A stretch of 64,000 nucleotides of DNA from Bacilli bacterium (lineage in GTDB: Bacteria > Bacillota_I > Bacilli_A > RF39 > UBA660), in NCBI GenBank assembly GCA_028708945.1, contig JAQVXV010000006.1, positions 1-64,000 of the forward strand, read 5' to 3'. The translations under genes were made by a program, and so were the position numbers. The number at the start of each line of letters is the position of its first letter. The first letter of the stretch is position 1. Under the pieces are notes generated by a model. That model was given only the letters and a program-made list of their open reading frames with translations. It had not been told where the DNA came from and did not search any database. This document shows, one piece after another, positions 33,877 to 42,984 of the stretch.

Positions 33877-36022
33877 CTAGTTTAACTAATACTTCTCTTG
33901 GTTTACTGCCATTATTAGGTCCAACGATTCCTCTTTCTTCTAATAAATCGATACATCTAGCTGCTCGATTATATCCTAACCTAAATCTTCTTTGCAATAA
34001 AGAGGCACTTGCCTTTCCTTGAGTTACAATGAATTCAACAATTTCGTTATATAAAGGTTCTTCATACTCATCTTGTTCTACCATTGTTGTTAAAGTCATT
34101 TCTTCATTATCCATTGTTAAAGTTTCATCATAATATGCTTTTTGTTGCTTTATTACAAAATCTACTACTTTTTGAATTTCTTCATCAGTAACAAGAGTTC
34201 CTTGAATTCTTATCGGTGCATTTTCACCTTGTGGCAAGAATAACATATCACCCTTACCTAATAATTTTTCTGCTCCAGACATATCTAATATTGTTCTAGA
34301 GTCGATACTTGAAGAAACTGCAAAAGAAATCCGTGATGGTATATTCGATTTAATAAGGCCTGTAATAACATCAGTTGAAGGTCTTTGAGTTGCTACGATT
34401 AAATGAATTCCAGCTGCTCTTGCCATTTGAGTAATACGCATAATAGAGTCTTCTACTTCTTTAGCCGCTATTAACATAAGATCTGCTAATTCATCTATTA
34501 TTACAACAATATATGGTAATTTTTTTATTTGACCTGCTTCATCGGTCATCTTATTTTTCTTTTCAACATATAAATTATAACCTGCAATATTTTTACTACC
34601 ATGTTGTTCAAATACTTCATAACGTCTTTCCATTTCTGCTACTATTTTCTTTAAAACAACATTAGCTTTCTTTGGATCAGTTACAACAGGAGCCATTAAA
34701 TGAGGTACTCCATTATATATAGATAATTCCACTTTTTTTGGATCTATTAATACTAATTTAACTTCATCTGGTTTAGTTCGCATTAAGATAGAAACAATCA
34801 TACTATTAATACATATTGATTTTCCTGAACCAGTTGCCCCTGACACTAATAAGTGAGGAGTTTTATTTATTTCACAATATTGTGGATTACCCATAATATC
34901 CCGACCTAATGTAACAACTAATTTAGAATCATCTAATCCTTTAGGAATTCTTTCTAATATTTCTCTGATAGTTACAATCGATGTTGATTTGTTCGGAAGT
35001 TCAATTCCGATTGTTTTTTTACCAGGGATAGGAGCTTGAATTCGAACATCCTTAGCTGCAAGCGCTAAAGCTATTTCTCTATTTAAGCTCAATATTTTAT
35101 TTACTTTTGTCCCTGCTTTTATTTCAACTTCATATTGAGTTACAGAAGGACCAACATGAGCTGCTACTATTCGGCCTTCTAGCCCAAAGTCTTTAAACAA
35201 ACTTTCTAAAACTGGTATATTGGTTTTTATTGCTAACTCATTTTCTTTTACATTATTTCGGCTCTGACGATTTAATAAATCAACTGGAGGATAGAAGTAA
35301 CTTGTTGATTCAGGTATTTCTTCTTTAATGATTTTTTCTTCTTTTGTATCTTTTAAGTTTATTAGTTCTTTCATACTAGAAATTACTACTTTATTAGCAC
35401 CCTCATAAGCCTCTTCTATTTTTGTTATTTCTATTTTATCATTAATTTTTAATTCATTTTTATCTTTAGTTTTTATTTTACTCTTAATCCATTTTACGAT
35501 ATCAGGAATAGACAATCCTGTAAACATTAAAAATCCTGCTACCATTATTACAATACATACAATTCTAGTACCTTCGATGTCTAATAATTTTATCATTCCA
35601 GAAGATATTAAAGCACCAATCATACCACCACTATGTAAAATAAAACCTGATTCTTTAGAATAAGCGATAGTATTATCCCAAGTTTGTTTTAACACTTCTA
35701 TTTTGTCATATAAATCATAGTATGCAAAATGTCTTAATGTTAAAAATGCAAGTATTAATAAATAAAATCCAATTAATTTAGCAGTAAAATATTTGGGGCT
35801 TTCACGCTTAAAAATCATATAACAGCCAATAACGGCCACTAACAATAACAGTACTGCATATAATTCACCAACTAAAAAGACTGCAAATGTTTGGATAAAG
35901 TTTCCTAATATTCCGTAGGCACATAATCCAATGATTGAAACTAATATTAAAAACAGTCCAGTTAGTTCAATTTGAAAATTATTTGTCTTTTTAACATCGG
36001 TTTTCTTTTTCTTCTTTGCCAT
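33860..36022 (-). CDS. ftsK: DNA translocase FtsK/SpoIIIE
   Basis: Pumps chromosomal DNA through the closing septum. 720 residues: four N-terminal transmembrane helices (about 22-165), short linker, beta domain (LEGRIVAAHVGPSVTQYEVE), RecA-like motor with Walker A SGATGSGKSICINS, Walker B VVIIDELADLM and ATQRPS, and the C-terminal winged-helix gamma domain (LLQRRFRLGYNRAARCID) that reads orienting sequences. Extended -10 TG-C-TATAAT upstream, divergent from gpsA. Confidence 0.96.
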   Translation of the reverse strand: MAKKKKKTDVKKTNNFQIELTGLFLILVSIIGLCAYGILGNFIQTFAVFLVGELYAVLLLLVAVIGCYMIFKRESPKYFTAKLIGFYLLILAFLTLRHFAYYDLYDKIEVLKQTWDNTIAYSKESGFILHSGGMIGALISSGMIKLLDIEGTRIVCIVIMVAGFLMFTGLSIPDIVKWIKSKIKTKDKNELKINDKIEITKIEEAYEGANKVVISSMKELINLKDTKEEKIIKEEIPESTSYFYPPVDLLNRQSRNNVKENELAIKTNIPVLESLFKDFGLEGRIVAAHVGPSVTQYEVEIKAGTKVNKILSLNREIALALAAKDVRIQAPIPGKKTIGIELPNKSTSIVTIREILERIPKGLDDSKLVVTLGRDIMGNPQYCEINKTPHLLVSGATGSGKSICINSMIVSILMRTKPDEVKLVLIDPKKVELSIYNGVPHLMAPVVTDPKKANVVLKKIVAEMERRYEVFEQHGSKNIAGYNLYVEKKNKMTDEAGQIKKLPYIVVIIDELADLMLIAAKEVEDSIMRITQMARAAGIHLIVATQRPSTDVITGLIKSNIPSRISFAVSSSIDSRTILDMSGAEKLLGKGDMLFLPQGENAPIRIQGTLVTDEEIQKVVDFVIKQQKAYYDETLTMDNEEMTLTTMVEQDEYEEPLYNEIVEFIVTQGKASASLLQRRFRLGYNRAARCIDLLEERGIVGPNNGSKPREVLVKLEKEEE

Positions 36023-36044
36023 TAAACATCTCCACCTTATGTTA

Positions 36045-36050
36045 ATTATA
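36045..36050 (-). promoter_or_regulatory. Extended -10 of ftsK
   Basis: TG-C-TATAAT on minus 22 bases before the ftsK start; no clear -35 at 17 bp. Confidence 0.5.
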
Positions 36051-36063
36051 GCATAAAATCAAT

Positions 36064-36092
36064 TTGCTTGACTACTCTTTTTATGTTAAAAT
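36064..36092 (+). promoter_or_regulatory. Promoter of gpsA
   Basis: TTGCTT (36064-36069), 17-bp spacer, TG-T-TAAAAT (-10 at 36087-36092), then RBS AGGAAGAAGG. Confidence 0.6.
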
Positions 36093-36116
36093 TAAAAAGT
36101 AGGAAGAAGGTAATTA

Positions 36117-37091
36117 ATGAAAGTCGCAATATTAGGAACAGGCGCTTATGGATTATCATTAGGAATTTCTTTTTTTGAAAATACTAAAGACATCATAATG
36201 TGGACTAAGTTAGAGAGTGAATTAGAAGAATTACAAAAATATGGCACTAATAAAAAGGTTTTGCCAGATACTATTATGCCAAGTGAAATAAAATATACAA
36301 CAAGTATGAAAGAAGCCGTAGAAGATGCTAATTTAATCGTTATAGCAGTACCCGCTAAATTTGTGGATAATGTTAGTTGTGAATTAAATGAATATTATAA
36401 GGATCAACATATTTGTTTAGCAAGTAAAGGAATTGAACAAGATACATGTTTATTTGTTGTCGATGTATTAAAAAAATACATTGATACAGATAAAGTTGCT
36501 ATTATTTCTGGTCCTTCATTTGCTATTGACATAGTAAAAAAAATTCCAATTGGATTATCATTGGGAACTACTAATAAAGAAACCGAAAAAATATTAAAAA
36601 ATACACTACAAAATAAGTATTTAAAATTAAGGACAACTAATGATATTTTAGGTATAGAAATATGTGGTTCAATTAAAAACGTTATTGCTATTGCATCAGG
36701 TATGATTTCAGGAATGGGTTTACCAGAATCAACTCAGGCTATGTTTATTACTGAATCTTTACACGATATTAAAGAGTTAATAAAGGCTTTAGGCGGAGAT
36801 GGAAAAACAATTTTATCTTTTGCTGGGTTTGGAGATTTATTATTAACCTCTACTAGTTATAAAAGTAGAAATTTCACTTTTGGTAGAATGATTGGTAAAA
36901 AATTAGATAAAGAAGTTATCGGAGATTATATTAATAATACAACTGTTGAAGGTCTATATACTTTAAAGTCAATTCATAAATTAATTAATGATAGAAAGGT
37001 AGATATTCCTATTATTGATTTAATATATAACATTGTGTTTAACGGATTAGATCCTATAAATTTACAAACTTTCTTAATAAATAAAAAATGA
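36117..37091 (+). CDS. gpsA: NAD(P)-dependent glycerol-3-phosphate dehydrogenase
   Basis: Reduces DHAP to sn-glycerol 3-phosphate for phospholipid synthesis. 324 residues: Rossmann motif AILGTGAYGLSLGISF (4-19), AVPAKFV, LASKGIEQDT, ISGPSFAIDI, and catalytic Lys in EICGSIKNVIAIASGM; DLLLTSTSYKSRNFTFG near the C-terminus. The usual GxGxxG reads GTGAYG, and MGLPESTQA replaces the common GxNxxA segment. Standalone gene with own promoter. Confidence 0.95.
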   Translation: MKVAILGTGAYGLSLGISFFENTKDIIMWTKLESELEELQKYGTNKKVLPDTIMPSEIKYTTSMKEAVEDANLIVIAVPAKFVDNVSCELNEYYKDQHICLASKGIEQDTCLFVVDVLKKYIDTDKVAIISGPSFAIDIVKKIPIGLSLGTTNKETEKILKNTLQNKYLKLRTTNDILGIEICGSIKNVIAIASGMISGMGLPESTQAMFITESLHDIKELIKALGGDGKTILSFAGFGDLLLTSTSYKSRNFTFGRMIGKKLDKEVIGDYINNTTVEGLYTLKSIHKLINDRKVDIPIIDLIYNIVFNGLDPINLQTFLINKK

Positions 37092-37110
37092 TATTTTTAT
37101 ATCATTTTTT
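37083..37110. terminator. Bidirectional terminator between gpsA and the lipid kinase gene
   Basis: 12-bp perfect stem (37083-37094 with 37099-37110, loop TTTT), A- and T-runs on each side; it overlaps both convergent stop codons. Confidence 0.9.
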
Positions 37111-38025
37111 ATTTACAAATAATTTATCAATATTTTTTTTAGGTAACATTATTTTTACCTTTGATTCTATTCTTATATCATAAGTTGTTGTTTTGTTTTC
37201 AAGTTCTTCACCATCAACACACCAAGCTTTTTTTAAGGGTTTTGAAAAAGTTATTTTTAAATGATCTGTTTTATGAAAATAGAAACCAGGAACTTTTGTA
37301 ATATCCATAGTTCTAAGATAATATAAACTTTTTATAATATCTTTTTTTGATTGAACATTACAAAATAAAACTTCGAATTGTTTATCATCTAATTTAACAT
37401 CTTTAAAAAAATTGTTTATGCCAGCTATTCTGTTAGCATTTGATATTAATATAAATGAGTATAATCCTTTATACGTTTCATTATTAATGGTATATGTTAA
37501 TTCATATAGTTTAGTTTTTTGGCGGAAATTTTTTATACCTTCTAATAGATATGCAAAATAACCATATTTTTCTTTCATATTTCGAGGAGTCTCATAAGGA
37601 ATTGTCATAAATTTACCAAATCCGGTAACATAGACAAAAGGATGATTATTTACAACGCCTACATCTATTTCTCTTTCTTCACCTTCTAATAAATTTTTTA
37701 AATTATTTAAAGTATTTTTACCATAACCAAACATTGCTCCAATATCATTAGTTGTTCCCTGTGGAATATGCGCTAGTAAGACTCTTTTGGTTCTATCAAA
37801 ATTTCCGGCCATTACCTCGTTAAAAGTTCCATCACCACCGATGGAAATAACTAAATCAACATCTTCGATAGTAGATGCTATCTCTCTAGCATGACCTTTA
37901 TATTCAGTGAATATTATTTTAGATTCGTATTGATATTCATTTAAGATTTTACCAAATTCAATTAGAAATGGTTTTTTTGTTTTCTTACCGCTATTTGGAT
38001 TATATATTACTACGCATTTTTTCAT
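37102..38025 (-). CDS. Diacylglycerol/lipid kinase family protein
   Basis: 307 residues of the DAGK catalytic family (DgkB/YegS/BmrU). IYNPNSGKK (8-16), ISIGGDGTFNEVM with the GGDGT ATP-binding motif, IPQGTTNDIGAMFGYG, and CVDGEELE late in the protein. Phosphorylates diacylglycerol or a related lipid; in DgkB this recycles DAG left from lipoteichoic acid synthesis. Its start overlaps the sufS stop (ATGA), so it is transcribed with the suf genes, an unusual partner. Confidence 0.88.
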   Translation of the reverse strand: MKKCVVIYNPNSGKKTKKPFLIEFGKILNEYQYESKIIFTEYKGHAREIASTIEDVDLVISIGGDGTFNEVMAGNFDRTKRVLLAHIPQGTTNDIGAMFGYGKNTLNNLKNLLEGEEREIDVGVVNNHPFVYVTGFGKFMTIPYETPRNMKEKYGYFAYLLEGIKNFRQKTKLYELTYTINNETYKGLYSFILISNANRIAGINNFFKDVKLDDKQFEVLFCNVQSKKDIIKSLYYLRTMDITKVPGFYFHKTDHLKITFSKPLKKAWCVDGEELENKTTTYDIRIESKVKIMLPKKNIDKLFVNKK

Positions 38026-39209
38026 ATTATTTCACCTTTTATATTTGGATTTTTTAAAGATTCTACTAATTTATCGATATCGTTTTTATCATTGTAAAAT
38101 GATAAGCTAACACGACAAGTATTTTTTAATCCTATTTCATCTTTTAATATTTTTGCACAATGATTTCCTGCTCTTACACATATATTGTACTTATTTAAAT
38201 AGATTGCTAAATCCTGAGAAAAAATATCTTTTATGTTAAATGTAATAATTGAACTTTGACTATTTTCGTTATATATCTCAATATTTGGAACACTTTTTAA
38301 TTCTTTTAAAGCATAAATATGTAACTCTTTTTCATACTTAGTAATGTTTTCAATACCTATCTTTTTTAAATATTCAATAACTGCTCCATAACCAATTACG
38401 CCTGCGATGTTAGGAGTACCTGCTTCTAATCTTTGTGGTAATTCATTATACTGTCTTTCTTTATCTGATAAAAAACTAGCATTCATTCCTCCACCTACTC
38501 TTGTGGGTTTTAAATGCTCTAAATATTTTTCTTTGCCATATAAAACTCCAACTCCTGTAGGACCACACATTTTATGAGCAGAAAAACATAAAAAATCGAT
38601 ATTTAAATCTTTAACATCTGTTTTAATATGTGGTACACTTTGTGCACCATCAATAACTACTAATATATTGTTTTTATGAGCATATTCTACAATTTCTTTA
38701 ATCGGTCTAATATCTCCTACAACATTAGTGATATGCGCTAAAGAGATAACCTTAGTATTTTTATTGATACTTTTTTTAACATTTTCTAAAGTAACTTCTA
38801 AGTTATCTAACGGAATATAACTTATCTTAACTTTCTTTTCATCAGATATTTCATACCATGGTAATAAATTAGAAGCATGTTCACTTTTCGTTAATAAAAC
38901 TTCATCGTTTTCTTTTAAATAATTTTTAAAAAAACCATTAACTATCATATTTAAAGAGTCTGTTGTTCCACTTGTAAAAACTATTTCTTTAATACTTTCA
39001 GCATTTATGTATTCTTTTATTAAATATCTAGTTTTTTCATACATTGTATCAACCTTTAAACTAATGTCATAGTCTCCACGATGAGCGTTAGCACTATAAT
39101 TATTATAATAATCCGCTGTAACTTCAGAAAGCACTTTTGGCTTTAAAGAAGTAGCTCCATTATCTAAATAAATAAAATTATTTAACATTTTAAAATCTTG
39201 TCGATTCAT
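38022..39209 (-). CDS. sufS: Cysteine desulfurase SufS
   Basis: PLP enzyme that delivers sulfur for Fe-S clusters. 395 residues: YLDNGATSLKP start, PLP lysine in CFSAHKMCGPTGVG, RVGGGM, LEAGTPNIAGVIG and the active-site Cys in VRAGNHCAKIL. Group II type. It follows sufC-sufD; sufU and sufB, expected next in Bacilli, are not present. Confidence 0.95.
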   Translation of the reverse strand: MNRQDFKMLNNFIYLDNGATSLKPKVLSEVTADYYNNYSANAHRGDYDISLKVDTMYEKTRYLIKEYINAESIKEIVFTSGTTDSLNMIVNGFFKNYLKENDEVLLTKSEHASNLLPWYEISDEKKVKISYIPLDNLEVTLENVKKSINKNTKVISLAHITNVVGDIRPIKEIVEYAHKNNILVVIDGAQSVPHIKTDVKDLNIDFLCFSAHKMCGPTGVGVLYGKEKYLEHLKPTRVGGGMNASFLSDKERQYNELPQRLEAGTPNIAGVIGYGAVIEYLKKIGIENITKYEKELHIYALKELKSVPNIEIYNENSQSSIITFNIKDIFSQDLAIYLNKYNICVRAGNHCAKILKDEIGLKNTCRVSLSFYNDKNDIDKLVESLKNPNIKGEII

Positions 39210-39212
39210 AAT

Positions 39213-40010
39213 TCACCTCCAGTATTTTTTAATTACTGATTTAACTTTATTCCCTAAACTTTTGTTTATATTTTTTAACATAAATCCTTTAATAAGTAAA
39301 ATTGTCGCCTGTTCATAAGGTATTCCTAAACGCATTAAATAAAATATTTCATTTTCATTGAAATTTCCAATATAGGCTGAATGATTAGCAATCACATCAT
39401 TTTCATCAACATATAAATTAGGATTTATTTGACATAAGTTATTGGTGAAATTAATGATTCGGTTACTCTGATTCAAATCACAATTGACAATATTGTTTGG
39501 AACTATTCCTAAAACATTAAAAATTAAAGTCCCTTTTTTAATATTTATTCCATTATTATCAATATTGCTAAGTGTGTTTGGTGCATTATGATGTACCGAT
39601 AAATCATATTTTTCCGTATTTTTTGATATTGTTTTAAATATATAATTAAAAGATGCATTTTCACCGTTTAAGTTAACATTCATAACTTCTCTTATTTTTT
39701 CAACATCATAAACTTTAATTGAATTTAAATTGCTATTTTTATCAATATTAATCGAATATCTTATTTTACTAATTCGACCATTACGATATTCTGTTAAATT
39801 TAATTTAACATCTTCTAAAAGATTGATAACTATATCTAATTTACCTTCTATTATTCCACTATATTCTATTTTTAAACTAGTACTTTTTTTTACTTTTAAT
39901 ATTATTTTATTTACACTAAACATCTCATTTTTAGGTTCAAAAACTAAATCAATTTTATCATTTAGATCTTTTAGTATAATTTTATCTTCTTCTACCTTTA
40001 TTCTATTCAT
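39213..40010 (-). CDS. sufD: Short SufB/SufD-family Fe-S assembly protein (SufD-like)
   Basis: 265 residues, against about 430 for usual SufD. It has a beta-helix-like middle and a clear C-terminal signature: QINPNLYVDENDVIANHSAYIGNFNENEIFYL then MRLGIPYEQATILLIKGF. The SufB-type Cys before the conserved His is Ala here (IANHSA in place of CSHGA), so it is closer to SufD. The N-terminal helical domain is largely missing. Weak RBS AAAGAAAG; overlaps sufC by 8 bases. It could instead be a lineage-specific single SufBD component. Confidence 0.8.
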   Translation of the reverse strand: MNRIKVEEDKIILKDLNDKIDLVFEPKNEMFSVNKIILKVKKSTSLKIEYSGIIEGKLDIVINLLEDVKLNLTEYRNGRISKIRYSINIDKNSNLNSIKVYDVEKIREVMNVNLNGENASFNYIFKTISKNTEKYDLSVHHNAPNTLSNIDNNGINIKKGTLIFNVLGIVPNNIVNCDLNQSNRIINFTNNLCQINPNLYVDENDVIANHSAYIGNFNENEIFYLMRLGIPYEQATILLIKGFMLKNINKSLGNKVKSVIKKYWR

Positions 40011-40779
40011 TATTTTTTTCTTTCTTTATAACATTAGCACTAGTTTTTAAAATTTCATCATAGCCTTTTTTTTCTATTTCTTTTACCAAAGAAGAATCCC
40101 CACTTTTAACAATTTTTCCATTTACTATTATATGAATATAATCTGGTTTAATATAATCTAATAGTCTTTGATAATGAGTTATAAGTAAAATGGATGGTTT
40201 GTTTGCTTTATGATATTTCATTACATTGTTACCAACTACTTTTAGACTATCAACATCTAATCCAGAATCTATTTCATCGAGCATAACTAATGATGGTTCT
40301 AACATATACATTTGTAATATTTCGTTTTTCTTTCTTTCGCCACCAGAAAATCCTTGATTTATTCCTCTATGAATCATACTAGAATCCATCTTTAATTCTT
40401 TAACATGATCGTCTAGTTTTTTAATAAATGGCATTAGACTAAAATTGGTTCCTTCTTTTATATTTAAGGCTGTTCTTAAGAAGTCAGCATTTGTTACACC
40501 TTCGATTTCAAAAGGCATTTGCATACCTAAAAAAATGCCCAAACGAGCTCGTTCATCAACTGGCATATCAATAATGCTAATACCATTATATTCGATATTT
40601 CCTTCGATAACATGATAATTACTATCGCCCATTATAACTTTTGCCAAGGTTGATTTTCCAACTCCGTTAGGACCCATTATGGCATGTATTTCACCATCAT
40701 TTATTTTAAGGTTAAAATTTTTTAATATCTTTTTACCTTCTATTTCAACTGTTAAATTTGTTATATTTAATTCTTTCAT
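40003..40779 (-). CDS. sufC: SufC, ABC-type ATPase of Fe-S cluster assembly
   Basis: 258 residues: Walker A GPNGVGKSTLAK (35-46), Q-loop region LGMQMPFEIEGVTN, signature FSGGERKKNEILQM, Walker B LVMLDEIDSGLDVD, H-loop ITHYQR. These details (GMQ.P.EI.GV, IDSGLD) are SufC-specific. First gene of sufC-sufD-sufS-lipid kinase. A minus-strand TATAAT (near 40801-40806) lies upstream. Confidence 0.96.
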   Translation of the reverse strand: MKELNITNLTVEIEGKKILKNFNLKINDGEIHAIMGPNGVGKSTLAKVIMGDSNYHVIEGNIEYNGISIIDMPVDERARLGIFLGMQMPFEIEGVTNADFLRTALNIKEGTNFSLMPFIKKLDDHVKELKMDSSMIHRGINQGFSGGERKKNEILQMYMLEPSLVMLDEIDSGLDVDSLKVVGNNVMKYHKANKPSILLITHYQRLLDYIKPDYIHIIVNGKIVKSGDSSLVKEIEKKGYDEILKTSANVIKKEKNNE

Positions 40780-40943
40780 TCGATCATCCCCATATTTATA
40801 TTATACTAAAAATGAATTAAAAAATAAAGGAATATGTATAAATATACTGTTTTTAAACATAATATAAAAAGAATATTCGCAGATATTCATGTTTTGAGCC
40901 ATTAGGCTCTTTTTTTTGATATAATAAGCATAGGGTGATAATT
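40780..40943 (+). ncRNA. Possible short untranslated transcript or leader upstream of the HIT gene
   Basis: 164-base gap between divergent sufC and the HIT gene. On plus it holds an inverted repeat GAATAT...ATATTC (40871-40888) and then a terminator (40896-40917). No open frame leads into that terminator, so it would end either a small RNA or an attenuated leader. Candidate plus-strand -10 boxes (TATACT at 40802-40807 or 40843-40848) lack good -35 partners. Confidence 0.3.
40896..40917 (+). terminator. Orphan terminator upstream of the HIT gene
   Basis: GAGCC-ATTA-GGCTC followed by eight T on plus, the most GC-rich hairpin of the window's terminators. The T-run exists only in the plus direction, where no gene precedes it. 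Confidence 0.7.
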
Positions 40944-41318
40944 ATGGATTGTATTTTTTGTAAAATTACTAATGGCGATATACCATCATATACTATTTTT
41001 GAAGACAATGTTGTAAAAGTATTTTTAGATGCAAACCCGGATACTAACGGACATATTTTAATAGTCCCTAAAAAGCATACTTTAGATATAACAACAATAG
41101 ATGAAAATACTTTAAATCATATTTTAAATTTAGTTAATCCTTTAAAGGTTTATTTAGAGGAAAAACTCGCAATTGATGGTCTTACTTTAATTCAAAATAA
41201 TGGAGGATGCCAACATGTAAAACACTTTCATCTCCATTTAAAACCATTTTATAAAGAAAAAATAGTAGTAAAAAATACTGCAGATATTTATGAAATATTA
41301 AAAGGATTTAAAAACTAA
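40944..41318 (+). CDS. HIT-family nucleotide hydrolase
   Basis: 124 residues. CIFCKITNGDIPSY at the N-terminus, DTNGHILIVPKKH in the middle and the catalytic histidine triad in HVKHFHLHL. Hint-like HIT proteins hydrolyse adenosine 5'-monophosphoramidates and similar nucleotides. I use ATG 40944, with AGGGTGAT at proper distance, in place of GTG 40935. TATAAT at about 40921 could be its -10. Confidence 0.93.
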   Translation: MDCIFCKITNGDIPSYTIFEDNVVKVFLDANPDTNGHILIVPKKHTLDITTIDENTLNHILNLVNPLKVYLEEKLAIDGLTLIQNNGGCQHVKHFHLHLKPFYKEKIVVKNTADIYEILKGFKN

Positions 41319-41326
41319 ATCCTTTT
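41300..41326. terminator. Terminator after the HIT gene
   Basis: 10-bp stem AAAAGGATTT/AAATCCTTTT (loop 7) followed by ATTTTT; it overlaps the stop codons of both convergent genes. Confidence 0.8.
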
Positions 41327-41738
41327 ATTTTTGTATCATTTTTAATAAATTTATCTTAAATAGATCTTTCTCAGAGTTCTTTTTAGATATCATAACACCT
41401 TTATAGGTCTCTAATTCTGATTGGTGGCCTTCAGTTAAAATGTCTTCTGGTGTTAATGTTTCTAGTTTTATTATCTTATTATTTTTACTAACTATGTAAT
41501 GTAACATTATATCGCCATGGACTTTAGAAAACATAATATCAGTTGGTAATTTTAACTGATATTTTAATTCATCATTATTCTCATTGACAATTTCACCTAA
41601 AAAATTACCTTCTTTTAAGCTAGGGTAATAATCAAAATATAGTTTTTTATATGCAAGCATATTGTACTTTTTCAATGAACGTTCTAGTTTTTTAAATTCA
41701 TTTTCATTTACATATCCAAATGAATAAGTTTCTTTCAT
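41325..41738 (-). CDS. Uncharacterised cytoplasmic protein
   Basis: 137 residues, no signal or membrane segment, no family recognised. Basic and aromatic-rich N-terminus (FKKLERSLKKYNMLAYKKLYFDYYPSL), then a beta-rich middle (KYQLKLPTDIMFSKVHGDIMLHYIV) and ETLTPEDILTEGHQSEL. RBS AGGTAGGG and a very good promoter (TTGACA, 18 bp, extended TATTAT) indicate a real, independently expressed gene. Confidence 0.65.
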   Translation of the reverse strand: MKETYSFGYVNENEFKKLERSLKKYNMLAYKKLYFDYYPSLKEGNFLGEIVNENNDELKYQLKLPTDIMFSKVHGDIMLHYIVSKNNKIIKLETLTPEDILTEGHQSELETYKGVMISKKNSEKDLFKINLLKMIQK

Positions 41739-41766
41739 ATTGCCCTACCTTTCTATTATTAACTAT

Positions 41767-41796
41767 ATAATAACATATTGGTTTTTTAAATGTCAA
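41767..41796 (-). promoter_or_regulatory. Promoter of the uncharacterised gene at 41325-41738
   Basis: TTGACA (41791-41796), 18-bp spacer, TG-T-TATTAT (-10 at 41767-41772) on minus; it lies just past the smr terminator. Confidence 0.7.
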
Positions 41797-41799
41797 ACT

Positions 41800-41822
41800 A
41801 AAAAGATGTATACTTTACATCT
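41800..41822 (-). terminator. Terminator of the obg-pfkB-smr operon
   Basis: Minus-strand AGATGT-7 nt-ACATCT then TTTTT; contains the smr stop codon. Confidence 0.75.
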
Positions 41823-42090
41823 CTTGATACTTTAATGACACTATTGTACAACCATCGTTGTAGTAGTATGTTTTATATTCATCTACGTTTTTATTTTTTT
41901 TTAAGGTTTCTTTTGTTGCTTGTCTAAGAATACCAGTTCCAATACCATGGACTATCACTATTATCTTGTTTTTTAATTTTACATGTTCGTTGATAAAGTC
42001 ATCGATGGCTACCCTAGCAGTTTCACGATCATATCCATGCAAATCTAATTTAGGATAACTATCAATAAATATGACATTATCTATACTCAT
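41815..42090 (-). CDS. Standalone Smr-domain protein
   Basis: 91 residues, essentially one Smr domain: LDLHGYDRETARVAI (16-30) and VHGIGTGILRQAT. Smr domains nick or cleave nucleic acid; in MutS2 the domain is the C-terminal part and acts on collided ribosomes' mRNA or on branched DNA. Here no MutS2 core is attached. It overlaps the pfkB-family gene by 14 bases. Confidence 0.9.
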   Translation of the reverse strand: MSIDNVIFIDSYPKLDLHGYDRETARVAIDDFINEHVKLKNKIIVIVHGIGTGILRQATKETLKKNKNVDEYKTYYYNDGCTIVSLKYQEM

Positions 42091-42976
42091 TATATATTTT
42101 TTCCATTTCCTCTAAAGTTGCAATCGAATTTTTACTACCTACTCTAGTTACTGATATTGCTCCAGCAATATTTGAAAATCTCAATGTTTTTTCAAAATCG
42201 AAGTTATTTGCAACACAGTATGTAAATGCTCCATGGAATATGTCTCCTGCTCCAGTTGAATCAATAGCTTTTACTTTTATCGATGGCATTTGTTTTATAA
42301 CGCCATCTTTTTTATATAAGCATCCATGTGACTCTAGTGTTATTACGATTGTATTATCAAACATTTCTTCCATTTTTTTATATACTTCTACTGCTGTTTG
42401 AAGGTTATTATAATCTACTTTCAGTCCTGTTACTTTTTCTGAAAAATCTTTTGAACATACTAAATAATTAACCATTTTACTCAATTCAATTATTTCCTCT
42501 GTATTTCTACTAGCGTCTATAATGGAAATAGCGTTTGGGTATTTACTTATTATCTTTTTTGACATTTCATATTCTTGACCATCTATTAAAATAATATCAG
42601 GTTCAAAATCGAGTTCAATGTCTTCCATTTTCATTTCACTTGGCCTATGTGTAAGTATTGTTCTGCTCCCATTTGAGTAATTTGCAACGATAAAACTAGA
42701 AGTAGTTGAATGTTGTTCACTAATTTGTAGATATTTTGTATCAACATTTACGCTTTTAAATTCTTCATAAATGTTTTTCCCATATAAATCATCGCCTACA
42801 ATTCCTGCAAAAGAACAATCCATATTCCATTTACCAAGTAAATATGCTGCTGTTGCCGATGGGCCACCACCGCACTCTACTCTATTTTTAATTCTGTTTT
42901 TGGTATTTTCAATTGGAAAACTTTCTACTAAAAAGGTTATATCATAGGCAGCATGTCCTATACATAATATTTTCAT
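42077..42976 (-). CDS. PfkB/ribokinase-family carbohydrate kinase
   Basis: 299 residues. PfkB signatures VECGGGPSATAAYLLGKW (substrate side) and DSTGAGDIFHGAFTYC (anion hole, catalytic Asp). Phosphorylates a sugar or nucleoside hydroxyl; the substrate cannot be told. Between obg and smr on one transcript. RBS AGGAGGTA. Confidence 0.9.
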   Translation of the reverse strand: MKILCIGHAAYDITFLVESFPIENTKNRIKNRVECGGGPSATAAYLLGKWNMDCSFAGIVGDDLYGKNIYEEFKSVNVDTKYLQISEQHSTTSSFIVANYSNGSRTILTHRPSEMKMEDIELDFEPDIILIDGQEYEMSKKIISKYPNAISIIDASRNTEEIIELSKMVNYLVCSKDFSEKVTGLKVDYNNLQTAVEVYKKMEEMFDNTIVITLESHGCLYKKDGVIKQMPSIKVKAIDSTGAGDIFHGAFTYCVANNFDFEKTLRFSNIAGAISVTRVGSKNSIATLEEMEKIYNEYR

Positions 42977-42984
42977 AGTACCTC

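Noticed and set aside
31000..36000. A reverse transcriptase or template repeat for the lectin gene
   Set aside because: Both strands around the gene are filled by parE, ftsK and gpsA; no RT-like protein (YxDD) or second copy of the 3' end was seen in the window.
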